This document shows, piece after piece, positions 1 through 8,504 of a DNA stretch of 64,000 bases (position 1 is its first letter; the number at the start of each line of letters is the position of its first letter). The DNA lies in contig NZ_JACIEM010000001.1 in NCBI RefSeq assembly GCF_014196845.1, positions 1,240,001 to 1,304,000 on the forward strand. The letters are read 5' to 3'. Below the pieces are notes generated by a model that saw only the letters and a list, made by a program, of their open reading frames with translations, was not told the DNA's origin and did not search any database. The DNA is from Aurantimonas endophytica. Its GTDB lineage: Bacteria; Pseudomonadota; Alphaproteobacteria; Rhizobiales; Rhizobiaceae. The position numbers and the translations under genes were made by a program.

Positions 1-587
1 TTGTCGCCTGCCGGACCCAGCGCTTCCCGGGCCTCGCTCAGCGACGCCTCCGCGGCGACGACCGAGGCATCGAGCTGGTCGACCTCAGCCTGGGCGTTGT
101 CGAGCCTCGCTGCAGAATAGACACCGCGCCTGACCAGTTCCGCCGTCCGGCTGGCCTGCTCCTCGGCGTTGTCGCGCGCCGCGCGCGCCTCGACGACGCG
201 GGCCTGCGCCACGTCGACCGAGGCGGTGGACGCACCGATGCCCTGCCCCACCTGCGCAAGCCGAGCCTCCGCCTCGCCCACTGCCAGCTCGTACTGCCGC
301 GGGTCGATGCGGAACAGCATCTGGCCGGGCATGACCCGCGAATTGTCGACCGCGCCGACCTCGATCACGCGGCCTCCCACCTCCGGTGCGATGCCGACGA
401 CATAAGCCTGAACGGTGGCCTGCGAGGACGAGGGTGTTCGCCGCTCCATGAAGATCCCGACAATCACGAAGACGGCCGCGAGAAGCACGACTCCGATGGC
501 GATTGGCCGCAGGGGATTGCCGCTTCGAGGCTGCGGACGATCGTTCGACTCTCTGACCGTCTCCGCGTTCATTCCGTCGGTCGTCAT
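1..587 (-). CDS. HlyD/EmrA-family efflux periplasmic adaptor subunit, C-terminus outside window
   Basis: Read by translating the minus strand directly; the frame is open from an ATG at 585-587 to the window edge, so about 195 N-terminal residues are visible. It starts with a short polar cytoplasmic segment, one membrane helix (about residues 30-50, rich in V, L, A and I), then the biotinyl-lipoyl-like beta segment (AYVVGIAPEVGGRV, DNSRVMPGQMLFRIDPRQYE) and the start of an Ala/Glu-rich coiled-coil hairpin. This order is typical of membrane fusion proteins that link an inner-membrane MFS or RND pump, or an AaeB-type pump, to an outer-membrane channel. The partner pump is expected beyond the left edge. 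Met6 is an alternative start. The substrate cannot be inferred. Confidence 0.85.
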   Translation of the reverse strand, partial: MTTDGMNAETVRESNDRPQPRSGNPLRPIAIGVVLLAAVFVIVGIFMERRTPSSSQATVQAYVVGIAPEVGGRVIEVGAVDNSRVMPGQMLFRIDPRQYELAVGEAEARLAQVGQGIGASTASVDVAQARVVEARAARDNAEEQASRTAELVRRGVYSAARLDNAQAEVDQLDASVVAAEASLSEAREALGPAGD

Positions 588-1089
588 TGCGCTCGACTTG
601 CCCTTCACCCCGCTTCCGAACCTAACGGACGACAGCCGGGCCAGGATCGGCGACGCGATCTGTACGAACGATCGGCGTCTGGACCCTCTTCCCGAAACGG
701 CCGTTGAGAATGAAGATGCGGACGATCAACACCACGTTGCGTAGCCGTTCGAGCCTTCGATGATCGGGCCAACGCCCATGTGCGTCCAAACTCGGCGCAC
801 GCGCCACGAAAGCCGCCTCCATTCTCGCACCAGCAGCATTAAACGCAAGATAGCGCGGCATTGTACAGCGGAAAAAAGAGGAGTATCTTGCAATCTAATA
901 CAAAATCGCTGCTCTCTGGAGAGTGCAGCGCAAAATTCATATGACTTTCTTAGAATTAATGCCTTCCTTGACCCTTGTTAGATTTATACTTAATGCATAC
1001 GCTGCAAATCACGTAGTTTCTGGGATGCCGTGTTGCTCGTCGGGCGATGTCGAACGAAAACGAAGGTCGCCCGCTTACTCCCGTTCTTT
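588..1089. other. intergenic region between divergent genes
   Basis: No convincing gene. The half next to the HlyD gene is GC-rich. From about 850 to 1020 the sequence becomes clearly AT-rich compared with its surroundings, as expected for a promoter region serving the rightward MarC gene. TTGACC at 968-973 and TTGTTA at 975-980 are possible -35 hexamers, but neither is followed at 16-18 bases by a good -10. The short frames that cross this region have no ribosome-binding site and no recognisable protein features. Confidence 0.4.
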
Positions 1090-1755
1090 ATGGCGAAAGC
1101 GCTCATGGATCTGGCTGTAATTACTCTGGACACCGTCACGACGCTGTTGCTCCTATTGCTAATAGGCCTAGGCCCGAAAATTGCGCTGGTGCCGTTCCTG
1201 GAAAAATCCAAGAACTTCCCGCCGGAGGTACAGCGCGCCATTGGCCGACGCATGGTGATTACGGCTGTCTCGGCTGCGGTGATCGTATTCCTGACCGGAG
1301 CCCTCCTCTTGAAACTGCTCCACATCACGCCCGGCGCTGTGGCGGCAGCAGGAGGAATCATCCTGGCCCTTCTCGCTGTACGGATGGCTCTGGGGAAAGG
1401 CGACGAGGTTGAGCACGAGGTCACCATACCGACCGATCCGCTTAAGTTGGCCGTCTATCCTCTCGCCGTGCCTTATCTCTTTAACCCGGTCGGCATCACG
1501 GTATTGATCATTGCCTCTGAAGCAGCCGGCTCCCTGGCGGCCTCCGCGCTAGTGCTTGGATTGGTTCTTTTGGTCGGCGCGCTCGACTATCTGATCTTCA
1601 GCAACATCGACAAGGTTGCGAAGCGAGTTAATCCGACTTCCCTCGTTGTTTCCGAAATCGTCTTCGGAGTTTTGTTGACGGCGGTCGCAGTTCAGCTTTT
1701 CGTCTACGGGCTTGGACTTCTCGGCGTACTGGAGCCAAACGTGACACCACACTGA
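1090..1755 (+). CDS. MarC-family (UPF0056) integral membrane protein
   Basis: A 221-residue hydrophobic protein with about six membrane segments. Early residues contain a long Leu-rich helix (TLLLLLLIGLGPKIALVPF) with the small-residue and Pro pattern of MarC/YchE proteins. A second repeat-like half follows, containing YPLAVPYLFNPVGITVL, which matches the family's PLAxPxxxGPG-type motif. MarC proteins are inner-membrane proteins of unclear function; the old link to multiple antibiotic resistance was not upheld. The frame is open from 1030, but the Met at 1090 is chosen because the first 20 residues are basic and unlike the family and the remaining length is typical. A Met at 1105 is also possible. 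It stands alone, with no neighbour within 300 bases. Confidence 0.8.
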   Translation: MAKALMDLAVITLDTVTTLLLLLLIGLGPKIALVPFLEKSKNFPPEVQRAIGRRMVITAVSAAVIVFLTGALLLKLLHITPGAVAAAGGIILALLAVRMALGKGDEVEHEVTIPTDPLKLAVYPLAVPYLFNPVGITVLIIASEAAGSLAASALVLGLVLLVGALDYLIFSNIDKVAKRVNPTSLVVSEIVFGVLLTAVAVQLFVYGLGLLGVLEPNVTPH

Positions 1756-2094
1756 CCGACGGGTTCCAAAAAAACCGGTTCGAATGGATCCTGGGTTTCG
1801 TCACCCCCGAAGCGGCTGCGGCGTGTCATCACGGCGGGCTGCGAACGCAATGCCGATCGCGGCGACGACGGCCGCTGGGAGCAATCAGAGATGCCGCCTC
1901 AGACAATAGCCGTGGCCGGACGGCGAGGGAGGCGTTGATGAACTCGAACCTGGCGCCTCGTGTTTCAACATCGCTTAGACGCGTGGCTTTCGACGCTTCT
2001 GCGAGAACATGGCCGCCGCAGCCCGCAGGTTCTTATTCGCTTGCTCACTGACGCAATCCAAAGCCAATTTCCGAGCTGGTCCGAGCTACCACTG
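1756..2094. other. intergenic region, possible gene remnant
   Basis: No supported gene. On the minus strand, 1801-1884 encodes 27 residues from a TTG, with a hydrophobic stretch (LPAAVVAAIGIAFAARRDD) that looks like the tail of a membrane protein. It has no clear ribosome-binding site, and could be a remnant or chance. No terminator-like hairpin was found between the convergent MarC and DUF1349 genes. Confidence 0.35.
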
Positions 2095-2676
2095 CTATCG
2101 AAGGTCGTGCAGGTCCTTCCCAAGATGGGTCGTCAGCGTCCAGTCTGAGAAGTGGACAGCCAAACCCGCTCGCTCCGGCGTGCAGCACATTGGACCGACC
2201 CGGTAGCTGACCCCTTCTGGGAACGGACAGAGCCGCACGAGGGGCCATAGCCTGCCGTCGGTCGAGGCTTGCACGCGCAGGAGACCGTCCGCCAAGGAGA
2301 CGCGCATCCAGAAGTCCATCGGATCGCCGTCAAAGCGTCCCGTTGCCCAGTCGGACCGCTCGTGCGTCAGGACGCTGCCGAGAAGGGCATGCCCGTCCGA
2401 GAACTCGAGCCCCGCCTTGATCCAGTGCCGCTCGTCGATCCGGACCATGATGCCGGCTTGATCGTAGAGGTGCTCGAACTTCGCCCGGATGCGCACCTGT
2501 GCAGTGAAGCCATCGCCTGTCTCGATTCCAAGGAAGTGGCCATTGTCGCGTGTGAAGCCGTAATGCGTCTCGCGCCAGAAGTCGGTCCGCTCGTCGGTCA
2601 CCATCTGGAGGCTGTCGGAGCCAAGCTGCGCCTGCCTAGGCTCGTTCAGCCAGACACCCTTCCTGAGATCCGTCAT
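2095..2676 (-). CDS. DUF1349 domain protein (concanavalin-like fold, YesU-like)
   Basis: A 193-residue soluble protein without a signal peptide. The central part has the DUF1349 pattern: a Trp-rich start (TDFWRETHYGF), then GHFLGIETGDGFTAQVRI, the hallmark YDQAGIMVRIDERHWIKAG, and later PMDFWMRVSLADGLLRVQAS followed by an SDG-type loop and a VGPMCC segment. Family members adopt a concanavalin-like beta sandwich and are thought to bind sugars or small ligands. The ATG at 2674-2676 is used; an in-frame TTG lies just before it. It lies 141 bases downstream of the NodB-like gene on the same strand, so it may be the last gene of the ABC-transporter operon, though the gap allows its own promoter. 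Function unknown. Confidence 0.75.
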   Translation of the reverse strand: MTDLRKGVWLNEPRQAQLGSDSLQMVTDERTDFWRETHYGFTRDNGHFLGIETGDGFTAQVRIRAKFEHLYDQAGIMVRIDERHWIKAGLEFSDGHALLGSVLTHERSDWATGRFDGDPMDFWMRVSLADGLLRVQASTDGRLWPLVRLCPFPEGVSYRVGPMCCTPERAGLAVHFSDWTLTTHLGKDLHDLR

Positions 2677-2820
2677 CAACCCTCGTCCTTCGCTTGCTGA
2701 CTACGTGAGCGCACCGACCAGCAGACTCGCGATGGAATCTTTAGGTCGATTGCAGGAAGACGCTGCGAGTGATGCGGGGCGCCCGTTTCCAGGTTCCCGC
2801 GCTCGACGTATATCGACAGC

Positions 2821-3501
2821 CTATACGTGCGGTTCCTCCCGCGCATGTTTGGGGGCAGAGGCCGACACGATGTGACTGATAGATCCGCGGACCTCTCCGT
2901 CGATGATCGGCAGACAATCCTCTGGAAACTCTTGCATGAAATTCATGCTGGACGCCTTCGCTTCGATGATGAAGGATTCGAGCTGATCCATGGCACCTGT
3001 CGTCAAATCGTGGAGAACCACGAGCGGCCAATCCTCCTTTGCACAGAGACGCATGGCCTCATCCGGCCACTCCCCGGGAATCTCCCAGTCCCGCGGCACC
3101 ACGTTCCACAGGACACAGGTGAAGCGCCCTTCGCGGAGTTGCTCCACCGCCTCTCCGTCAAGCAACGCGTTGTTGATGTGACCGCCGCCTCCGAATGGTC
3201 GGAACAGCTTCCTGTCCCCCGCCAGATCGCCCAGAAGCTCCTGGGTCCGACCGATCTCGAACGCCGAGGCAGCGCGGTGCCGGCTCAGCCCCAGCGGCAC
3301 GAGATGGTTGAAGGTGTGGTTGCCGATCCAATGCCCCTCGACTTTGGCGCGGCGGCTTAGCTCGTACCGCGCCGGGTCGCGCAATTTGTCCCCGACGACG
3401 AAGAATGTCGCCTTGATCCCGTGCGTCGCCAGGATGTCCAGCACCTGGGGCGTAACCTCCGGGTCCGGGCCGTTGTCGAAACTGAGCGTGATGTTCTTCA
3501 T
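2821..3501 (-). CDS. polysaccharide deacetylase-family (NodB homology) protein with altered metal site
   Basis: A 226-residue protein covering the NodB domain. Motif 1 reads SFDNGPDP (residues 7-14), where the family has TFDDGP: the first Asp (D9, the catalytic base) is kept but the second, a metal ligand, is Asn10. Motif 2 is complete (GNHTFNH, His62 and His66). Motif 3 is recognisable as FRPFGGGG near residue 100, and the final VVLHD supplies the late His. No signal peptide is seen, so it probably acts in the cytoplasm on a small N-acyl or carbamoyl compound rather than on cell-wall glycan. It starts 3 bases after the upstream permease gene, inside a tight ABC-importer operon that also encodes an amidohydrolase. 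Related folds include PuuE-type allantoinases. The substrate is unknown. Confidence 0.75.
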   Translation of the reverse strand: MKNITLSFDNGPDPEVTPQVLDILATHGIKATFFVVGDKLRDPARYELSRRAKVEGHWIGNHTFNHLVPLGLSRHRAASAFEIGRTQELLGDLAGDRKLFRPFGGGGHINNALLDGEAVEQLREGRFTCVLWNVVPRDWEIPGEWPDEAMRLCAKEDWPLVVLHDLTTGAMDQLESFIIEAKASSMNFMQEFPEDCLPIIDGEVRGSISHIVSASAPKHAREEPHV

Positions 3502-3504
3502 TGG

Positions 3505-4278
3505 TCAGCCTTGCGGTTGGGCCGCCGCATCGCCTCGACCCTTCTTGAGGAAGCGGCGCTCCGCCGTCTGGACGAGGAGATCGAAGACGACCGCCAGCGC
3601 GAGGACGAGGAGGATCGCGGCAAAGACCTTCGGGCTGTCGAGCATCGTGCGGTACCGGGAGATCAGGAAGCCGATGCCAGCGGTCGACATCAGCATCTCG
3701 GCGACGACCACACCGACGATAACGAGCGCGCCGCCGATGCGCAGCGACGAGAGAACTGTCGGCATCGTCGCAGGCAGCAGGACGTGGACGATCTGCTGGA
3801 CACGCGTTGCCCCCATGCTTCTCGCGGTGACGATGAGCCCCCGGTCGATCGTCTGCACCCCGGCCGCAGCGCCGAGGAGCGTCGGAAGGAACCCATACAC
3901 GGCAGCGAAGACGACCTTCGAGGGCTCACCGATCCCGAACCAGGCGGTGAACAGCGGATAGAGAACGACGAGAGGGATCGCGTAGGCCGAGGACACGACC
4001 GGCAGCAAAAGCTTGCGGAAGCGGGCCGAAGACCCGAGGGCGATGCCACAAGCTATACCCCCGCCACAGGCAAAGACGAGCGCCACACCGACCTCGCGGA
4101 GGGTCACGCCGAGGTGGCTCAGGTATTCGGGACCCGCCGTCCAGAGCGCGACGGCCGTCATGCTCAGAGGCGGCAGGAAGAGCGTCGGGATCAGGCCAAG
4201 GCGGGGCAGAAACTCCCACAGGACGACAAGCGCGGCGACGATCAGCCAGCGCGTCTCACGTGATGTCGGCGCGCGCAT
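3505..4278 (-). CDS. NitT/TauT-type ABC transporter permease (second of two)
   Basis: A 257-residue membrane protein with an N-terminal helix (LIVAALVVLWEFLPRLGLI) and about five more segments. The permease-ATPase coupling loop is present as ARSMGATRVQQIVHVLLPAT, the EAA-type motif of SsuC/TauC/NrtB permeases, followed by a membrane segment and AEMLMSTAGIGFLI. It begins 1 base after the ATPase gene and is followed at 3 bases by the NodB-like gene. Because the operon has a second, non-identical permease (5056-5829), the two probably form a heterodimer, as in thiamine-precursor and some pyrimidine or hydantoin importers of this class. Confidence 0.88.
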   Translation of the reverse strand: MRAPTSRETRWLIVAALVVLWEFLPRLGLIPTLFLPPLSMTAVALWTAGPEYLSHLGVTLREVGVALVFACGGGIACGIALGSSARFRKLLLPVVSSAYAIPLVVLYPLFTAWFGIGEPSKVVFAAVYGFLPTLLGAAAGVQTIDRGLIVTARSMGATRVQQIVHVLLPATMPTVLSSLRIGGALVIVGVVVAEMLMSTAGIGFLISRYRTMLDSPKVFAAILLVLALAVVFDLLVQTAERRFLKKGRGDAAAQPQG

Positions 4279-4279
4279 C

Positions 4280-5053
4280 TCAGGCCACCCGGATCTGTTC
4301 CCAGATCCTGTTACGGAGCCGGGTGAACTCCGGCGTCGAGGTCATCTCGAATGTCCGGGGGCGTGGCAGATCGACGTCGATCCGGTCGACAATCCGGCCC
4401 GGCCGCGCCGACATGACGATCACGTGGTCCGAAAGGTAGATCGCCTCGGTCAGGCTGTGGGTGACGAACATGACGGTCTTCTTCGTCCGCTCCCAGATGT
4501 TCAGAAGTTCGTCGCCCATGACCATGCGCGTCTGCTCGTCGAGCGCCGCGAAGGGTTCGTCCATCATCAGGACGTCCGGGTCCTGGACGATCCCGCGCGC
4601 GATCGAGACCCGCTGCTTCATGCCGCCGGAAAGCTCGTGGGGGTAGCGTGCGGCGAACCCTTGCAGGCCGACGAGGTCGAGGGCGGCATTGGCCTTGTCC
4701 GCGCGTTCCGCCTTGCCGACCCCCTTGAGCATCAAAGGAAACTCGACGTTCTTGCCGGCGGTCAGCCACGGAAAGAGATTGGCCTCCTGGAACACAACGC
4801 CGATCCGGTCTGGATCGGGACCGGTCACCGGAGCGCCCGCCACCTCGAGCGTCCCGGACGTGGCTTCAGAGAGGCCGACGAGCATCATCAGGAGCGAGGA
4901 CTTGCCGCATCCGCTCGGCCCGACGACGGATACGAACTTACCCGCCGGGATCGTGAACGACACGTCGTCCAGCGCGCGGATCTCCTGTCCACCGCTTCCG
5001 AATGTCCGGGTGAGGTTGCGGACCTCGACCTCGCCCCTGTGAAGCGTGTCCAT
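4280..5053 (-). CDS. NitT/TauT-type ABC transporter ATP-binding protein
   Basis: A 257-residue nucleotide-binding subunit. It has Walker A GPSGCGKSS, a Q-loop in VVFQEANLFPWLT, the signature LSGGMKQR, Walker B VLMMDEPFAALD and the H-loop in MFVTHSLTEA. The FPWLT segment after the Q-loop is typical of SsuB/TauB/NrtD proteins. The open frame extends upstream, but the ATG at 5053 is chosen because GGAGG lies at the right distance before it and the extension overlaps the upstream permease gene. It energises the permease pair encoded on both sides of it. Confidence 0.93.
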   Translation of the reverse strand: MDTLHRGEVEVRNLTRTFGSGGQEIRALDDVSFTIPAGKFVSVVGPSGCGKSSLLMMLVGLSEATSGTLEVAGAPVTGPDPDRIGVVFQEANLFPWLTAGKNVEFPLMLKGVGKAERADKANAALDLVGLQGFAARYPHELSGGMKQRVSIARGIVQDPDVLMMDEPFAALDEQTRMVMGDELLNIWERTKKTVMFVTHSLTEAIYLSDHVIVMSARPGRIVDRIDVDLPRPRTFEMTSTPEFTRLRNRIWEQIRVA

Positions 5054-5055
5054 CG

Positions 5056-5829
5056 TCAGGTCCTCCAATGGCCGATGCGGGTCTCGATAACGCGAATGCC
5101 CTCGTTGAAGAGGATCGCGAGGACCGAGACGATCAGGATGCCCGCGAGCAGCCGGTCGAGCATGAAACTCTGTCCCCAAAGACCGATCTGGTTGCCGATG
5201 CCCGTGCGCGAGGCGTACATCTCGGCGAGCAGGATTCCGGTGAAGTTGAAGATCATCGCGAGGCGCACTGCCTCAAGGAGCACGGGCGCCATGCTGGGCG
5301 CATAGACGTTCCGGACAGTCTGAGAGAACCGGGCGCCCATGACGCGCGCGACCATCAAATGTTCGCGCTTGACCGATTCGACCGCCGCGAACGCAGTCAT
5401 CATCATGATGAAGATCGCCGAGAAGACCCCGAAAGCCACCTTCTGGCCGAACCCTATGCCGAACGCGAGGATGAACATCGGAAGAAAGATCGACTTGGGG
5501 ATGCTGAAGACAAAGAACACGAGCGGCTTGAGAACCTCGCTGGCGTAACGGTTCTCGGCGATGAGCAGCCCGAGGATCGCTCCCAGCGGTACGGCGATGA
5601 CAAATGCCGCAAGGGTCTGGGCGAGCGTCGTCCAGAGATGGTTCCGGAAGGCGGGTGTAGCGACCAGCTCACCGGCAGTCGCCAGCACCGTGCTGGCCGG
5701 AGGCAGCAGCCTCGCATCCACCAGCCCCGTGCGGGAGGCGATCTCCCAGGCGACGAACAGGGCGACGACGATCGCCGCCCTGACGTACCTGTCCGCCGAT
5801 GCCGAAGCCTGGGTCGAAACCTTGCTCAA
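5056..5829 (-). CDS. NitT/TauT-type ABC transporter permease (first of two), TTG start
   Basis: A 257-residue permease with an N-terminal membrane helix (AAIVVALFVAWEIASRTG) and the typical core: SIPKSIFLPMFILAFGIGFG, the EAA-like loop ARVMGARFSQTVRNVYAPS, and AEMYASRTGIGNQI. The open frame runs much further upstream but overlaps the substrate-binding protein there and is Arg-rich. The natural start is a TTG at 5829 that shares the bases TTGA with the stop codon of the upstream gene, a four-base overlap that implies translational coupling. Its partner permease lies two genes downstream. Confidence 0.9.
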   Translation of the reverse strand: MSKVSTQASASADRYVRAAIVVALFVAWEIASRTGLVDARLLPPASTVLATAGELVATPAFRNHLWTTLAQTLAAFVIAVPLGAILGLLIAENRYASEVLKPLVFFVFSIPKSIFLPMFILAFGIGFGQKVAFGVFSAIFIMMMTAFAAVESVKREHLMVARVMGARFSQTVRNVYAPSMAPVLLEAVRLAMIFNFTGILLAEMYASRTGIGNQIGLWGQSFMLDRLLAGILIVSVLAILFNEGIRVIETRIGHWRT

Positions 5830-6800
5830 GGCTGCGTCGGTACCGGGCGGAACCGGTCCTCGACGATGTCGGCACCCGGCGCAAGGTCGGTCATGCCGCC
5901 GATGACGGCGAGATCCACGGCAGCCTGTGCCCCCGCCACGTCGAGGATCCCGTCGGCCGACAGCTTGGCGAACTGCTCGCGATAGTCCTGCTCGGCGACG
6001 GTCCTGTCGACCTGGTTGAGTTCGACGAGAAGGTCGATCGCCTCTTCCTCGTTCGCCTGGATCCAGGCGACGCCGCCGTAGAGAGCGTTCAGCGTCTTCT
6101 GGAGAACCGGGCCATCGCTCTCGATGAACGCGTCGGATGCAGCCCACCCGGAATTGAGGTGCTCGGGAATGGCAGCGCCGTAGTCGAGGATGCTGCGGCC
6201 GTCACCCGACTGGATGACCTGGAAGCTGAGCGGCGCGAAGACGACCGCGGCGTCGACATTGCCGGAGATGAGGTTGGGCACGAGGCCAGCGCCGCCGAGC
6301 GGCACGCTGTTGAACGTGACGCCCTCCTCCTTGATCGTCCAGAGAGCGAGGAAGTCCGAGAGGCTGCCCGAAGCGGTGATGCCGACGTTCTTGCCCTCGA
6401 GCTGCGAGACTTCCTGCACCTCGCTGTCGGCCGGCACGATCAGGTTCCAGCCATAGTTCGCGTTGGCACCGAGGGCGACCATCTTGGCCTCGACGCCCTT
6501 CGTTCGGCCCGTCGCGACGATCGACGGCTGGATCGAGATGACGTCCGCGGCACCGGCAGCGAGTGCGGTGAAGGTCTCGCCGCCGCTCTGATAGACGGTA
6601 AGCTCCGCGGTCAGCCCCTCCTTCTCGAACAATCCCTGGCGAACCGCCGCCTCGGCGACCACCGTCGGCCACCAGGCCTGCGTCGCGAGACCGATGCGAA
6701 CAGTTTCCTGCGCCGATGCGGACGATGCCGCCGCGAGGCCAAGGGCCCAGAACGCGGCGCCCACGCCGTAGCGGCGGGCTCTGTTGAATGCTGTCGTCAT
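5826..6800 (-). CDS. ABC transporter substrate-binding protein (NMT1/SsuA-like)
   Basis: A 324-residue exported protein. It has a basic N-terminus, a hydrophobic core and a likely cleavage after SSASA (about residue 30), followed by QETVRIGLATQAWWPTVV, the usual start of SsuA/TauA/NMT1-type binding proteins. Other family features are GLFEKEGLTAELTVYQSGG, the GAADVISIQPS segment and VGITASGSLSDF. Of the two nearby ATGs, the one at 6800 is preferred because GGGAGG sits six bases before it, whereas it directly abuts the one at 6806. It is the first transporter gene after the amidohydrolase. The ligand is not evident; the amidohydrolase suggests an amide or carbamoyl compound. Confidence 0.88.
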   Translation of the reverse strand: MTTAFNRARRYGVGAAFWALGLAAASSASAQETVRIGLATQAWWPTVVAEAAVRQGLFEKEGLTAELTVYQSGGETFTALAAGAADVISIQPSIVATGRTKGVEAKMVALGANANYGWNLIVPADSEVQEVSQLEGKNVGITASGSLSDFLALWTIKEEGVTFNSVPLGGAGLVPNLISGNVDAAVVFAPLSFQVIQSGDGRSILDYGAAIPEHLNSGWAASDAFIESDGPVLQKTLNALYGGVAWIQANEEEAIDLLVELNQVDRTVAEQDYREQFAKLSADGILDVAGAQAAVDLAVIGGMTDLAPGADIVEDRFRPVPTQP

Positions 6801-6835
6801 TGTCATCCTCCCAGATGCGGGCGAGTTCGCCCCGT

Positions 6836-7468
6836 TCAATTCGTGTGAAGTCGCTCCGCGATCTCGTTGCGGCCGAGTACGTCCCCGTATTTCAGGTCGA
6901 TGTCGACCAGCGCCTGGTCGTGCGCGTTGCGGTTCCGGTCCGCCACCGCGTCGCGGCAGACGATCACCCGGAAACCCAATTGGCACGCGTCGACGGCGGT
7001 AGCACGCACGCAGCCGCTGGTGCTGCAACCCGCGACCACGACCGTGTCGACAGACCGTTCCAGCAGGAGCGCCTCGAGTGTGGTCCGGAAGAACGCGCTG
7101 GCGAACTCCTTGTTGACGATCGGGTCGCCTTCCTCGCGATCAAGCCGCGCATCCTGGATGGTACCGGAACTGCCCCGATAGAGGTCGGAGATCGCATCTA
7201 TCTTCGTTCGCCAGTGCGAGGACGCGGCAGCGACGTCGCTCTCGTACTCGATCGCCGTGAAGAGCACCGGCAGGCCCTTGGCGCGAAAGATCGCGATGAG
7301 TTCGTTGGTCGCGGCGATCTCGACCGCCGAGTCCGAACCCAGCCGATGCCCAGGGTCGGTGAAGGCGTTGGTGAAGTCGACGACGACGAGCGCGGACTTC
7401 TGGCCGAAGCCAAATCGTCCAGCGAACCCCTTTCGCTCCAGATCCTTGGGCGTCGATGCAAGCGACAT
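6836..7468 (-). CDS. isochorismatase-family cysteine hydrolase (N-carbamoylsarcosine amidase-like)
   Basis: A 210-residue soluble enzyme with the full Asp-Lys-Cys triad of the family: Asp31 in ALVVVDFTNAF, Lys120 in PIVNKEFASAF and Cys153 in GCSTSGCVRATA. The TSGCVRAT context is characteristic of the N-carbamoylsarcosine amidase / maleamate amidohydrolase branch, which hydrolyses amide or carbamoyl C-N bonds and releases ammonia. It is the first gene of the ABC-importer operon, transcribed away from the LysR gene. A cytoplasmic enzyme next to a NitT/TauT importer suggests it acts on the imported substrate. Other possible activities include ureidoacrylate or nicotinamide-like hydrolysis; the exact substrate is unknown. 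Confidence 0.87.
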   Translation of the reverse strand: MSLASTPKDLERKGFAGRFGFGQKSALVVVDFTNAFTDPGHRLGSDSAVEIAATNELIAIFRAKGLPVLFTAIEYESDVAAASSHWRTKIDAISDLYRGSSGTIQDARLDREEGDPIVNKEFASAFFRTTLEALLLERSVDTVVVAGCSTSGCVRATAVDACQLGFRVIVCRDAVADRNRNAHDQALVDIDLKYGDVLGRNEIAERLHTN

Positions 7469-7530
7469 CCGGTTCCTCCCGAAACTTCAGTCGCAGGGAC
7501 CATAGGAGCGGGTTGACCCACCGCACAATA

Positions 7531-7555
7531 TCCTCAATTGAGAAATGATCGTTTC
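7531..7555. promoter_or_regulatory. adjacent palindromes in the divergent LysR / amidohydrolase promoter
   Basis: CTCAATTGAG (7533-7542) is a perfect 10-base palindrome. Sharing its last base is GAAATGATCGTTTC (7542-7555), palindromic in 12 of 14 positions. They lie between the divergent amidohydrolase operon and the LysR gene, where a LysR-type regulator would bind. Their position makes an ATG at 7545 unlikely to be the LysR start. Confidence 0.5.
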
Positions 7556-7571
7556 TCCGAGGGCAATAATC

Positions 7572-8504
7572 GTGACCGACCGGGACCGCTTTCCCCTTGA
7601 CGAGACATCGATCTCAGCTCTTCGCATCTTCAAGGCGGTTGTCGACGCGGACGGCTATTCGGCGGCGGCGCGACAGATGAAGCTGTCAGTATCATCGGTC
7701 AGCAAGACGGTCTCGGCATTGGAGCGGGCACTGGGCGTCGCGCTCCTCTTCAGGACCACGCGGAAGGTCAGCGTGACCGAAGCCGGTCGAGCGTTCTACG
7801 CGCGGTGCATGGCCATTCTCGAGGAAGTCGACGCCGCGTCCTTCTCGGACACTGACGGGATGAGAGGACACCTCCGTGTCAGCGCGGCGCCTTCGGTCGC
7901 CTCCGAAATCCTTGGTCCAGGCCTCGGGACCTTCATGGACGCGCACCCCCACCTGAAAGTGGACCTCTTCGTTACCAGCGCTCTGCCAGACATCGTCAAG
8001 GACCGGATCGACGTCGCGTTGGTGCTCCGGGAATGGCCTGAGGTGAAGATGGCCAACAGGCTGGTGGCGCGTCTCGACAGGATACTCTGCGCCTCCCCCG
8101 GATATCTCGAGGCACGCGGCGCGCCCTCGGATCCGCTCGATCTTCAGCGGCATGTCTGCCTCGTCAGCTTGATCGCAGGCGCACCGGACCCCTGGGTGCT
8201 TTCCCACGCAGGCGTCCGAAAGTCAGTGCCGATTGACGCGGCGCTCTCTTGCGACAACGGCGACATGCTTCGCCTGGCCTGTATCGAGGGGATCGGCGTG
8301 GCCAACCTCTACGCATTTCACGCCAGGCGTCATCTCCAGTCGGGCGAGCTGGTGAGGGTGTTGCCAGATTGCGAGCAGGAACGTGTCGGACTTTATGCCG
8401 TGCTTCCCCATCGCGAAATCGTTCGATCGCCCGCAACGGCCTTCATGGATCACCTCGAGCAGCTGGTGGCCGATCGCGTCGAGTGTCAGTTTCAGCCGAT
8501 GTAG
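7572..8504 (+). CDS. LysR-family transcriptional regulator, probable activator of the ABC/amidohydrolase operon
   Basis: A 310-residue LysR protein from a GTG at 7572. The N-terminal winged HTH (about residues 10-70) contains FKAVVDADGYSAAARQM and SVSSVSKTVSALERALGVAL, then LLFRTTRKVSVTEAGRAFY. The effector-binding domain follows, with GHLRVSAAPSVAS and a C-terminal alpha/beta part. The longer reading from an ATG at 7545 has no ribosome-binding site and starts inside a palindromic operator-like sequence. The GTG has GAGGG eight bases upstream and gives a normal LysR N-terminus. It is divergent from the importer operon, the classic arrangement for local control. Confidence 0.88.
   Translation: MTDRDRFPLDETSISALRIFKAVVDADGYSAAARQMKLSVSSVSKTVSALERALGVALLFRTTRKVSVTEAGRAFYARCMAILEEVDAASFSDTDGMRGHLRVSAAPSVASEILGPGLGTFMDAHPHLKVDLFVTSALPDIVKDRIDVALVLREWPEVKMANRLVARLDRILCASPGYLEARGAPSDPLDLQRHVCLVSLIAGAPDPWVLSHAGVRKSVPIDAALSCDNGDMLRLACIEGIGVANLYAFHARRHLQSGELVRVLPDCEQERVGLYAVLPHREIVRSPATAFMDHLEQLVADRVECQFQPM

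Noticed and set aside
1801-1884. 27-codon minus-strand frame with a hydrophobic stretch
   Set aside because: TTG start without a clear ribosome-binding site; too short to separate from chance or a gene remnant.
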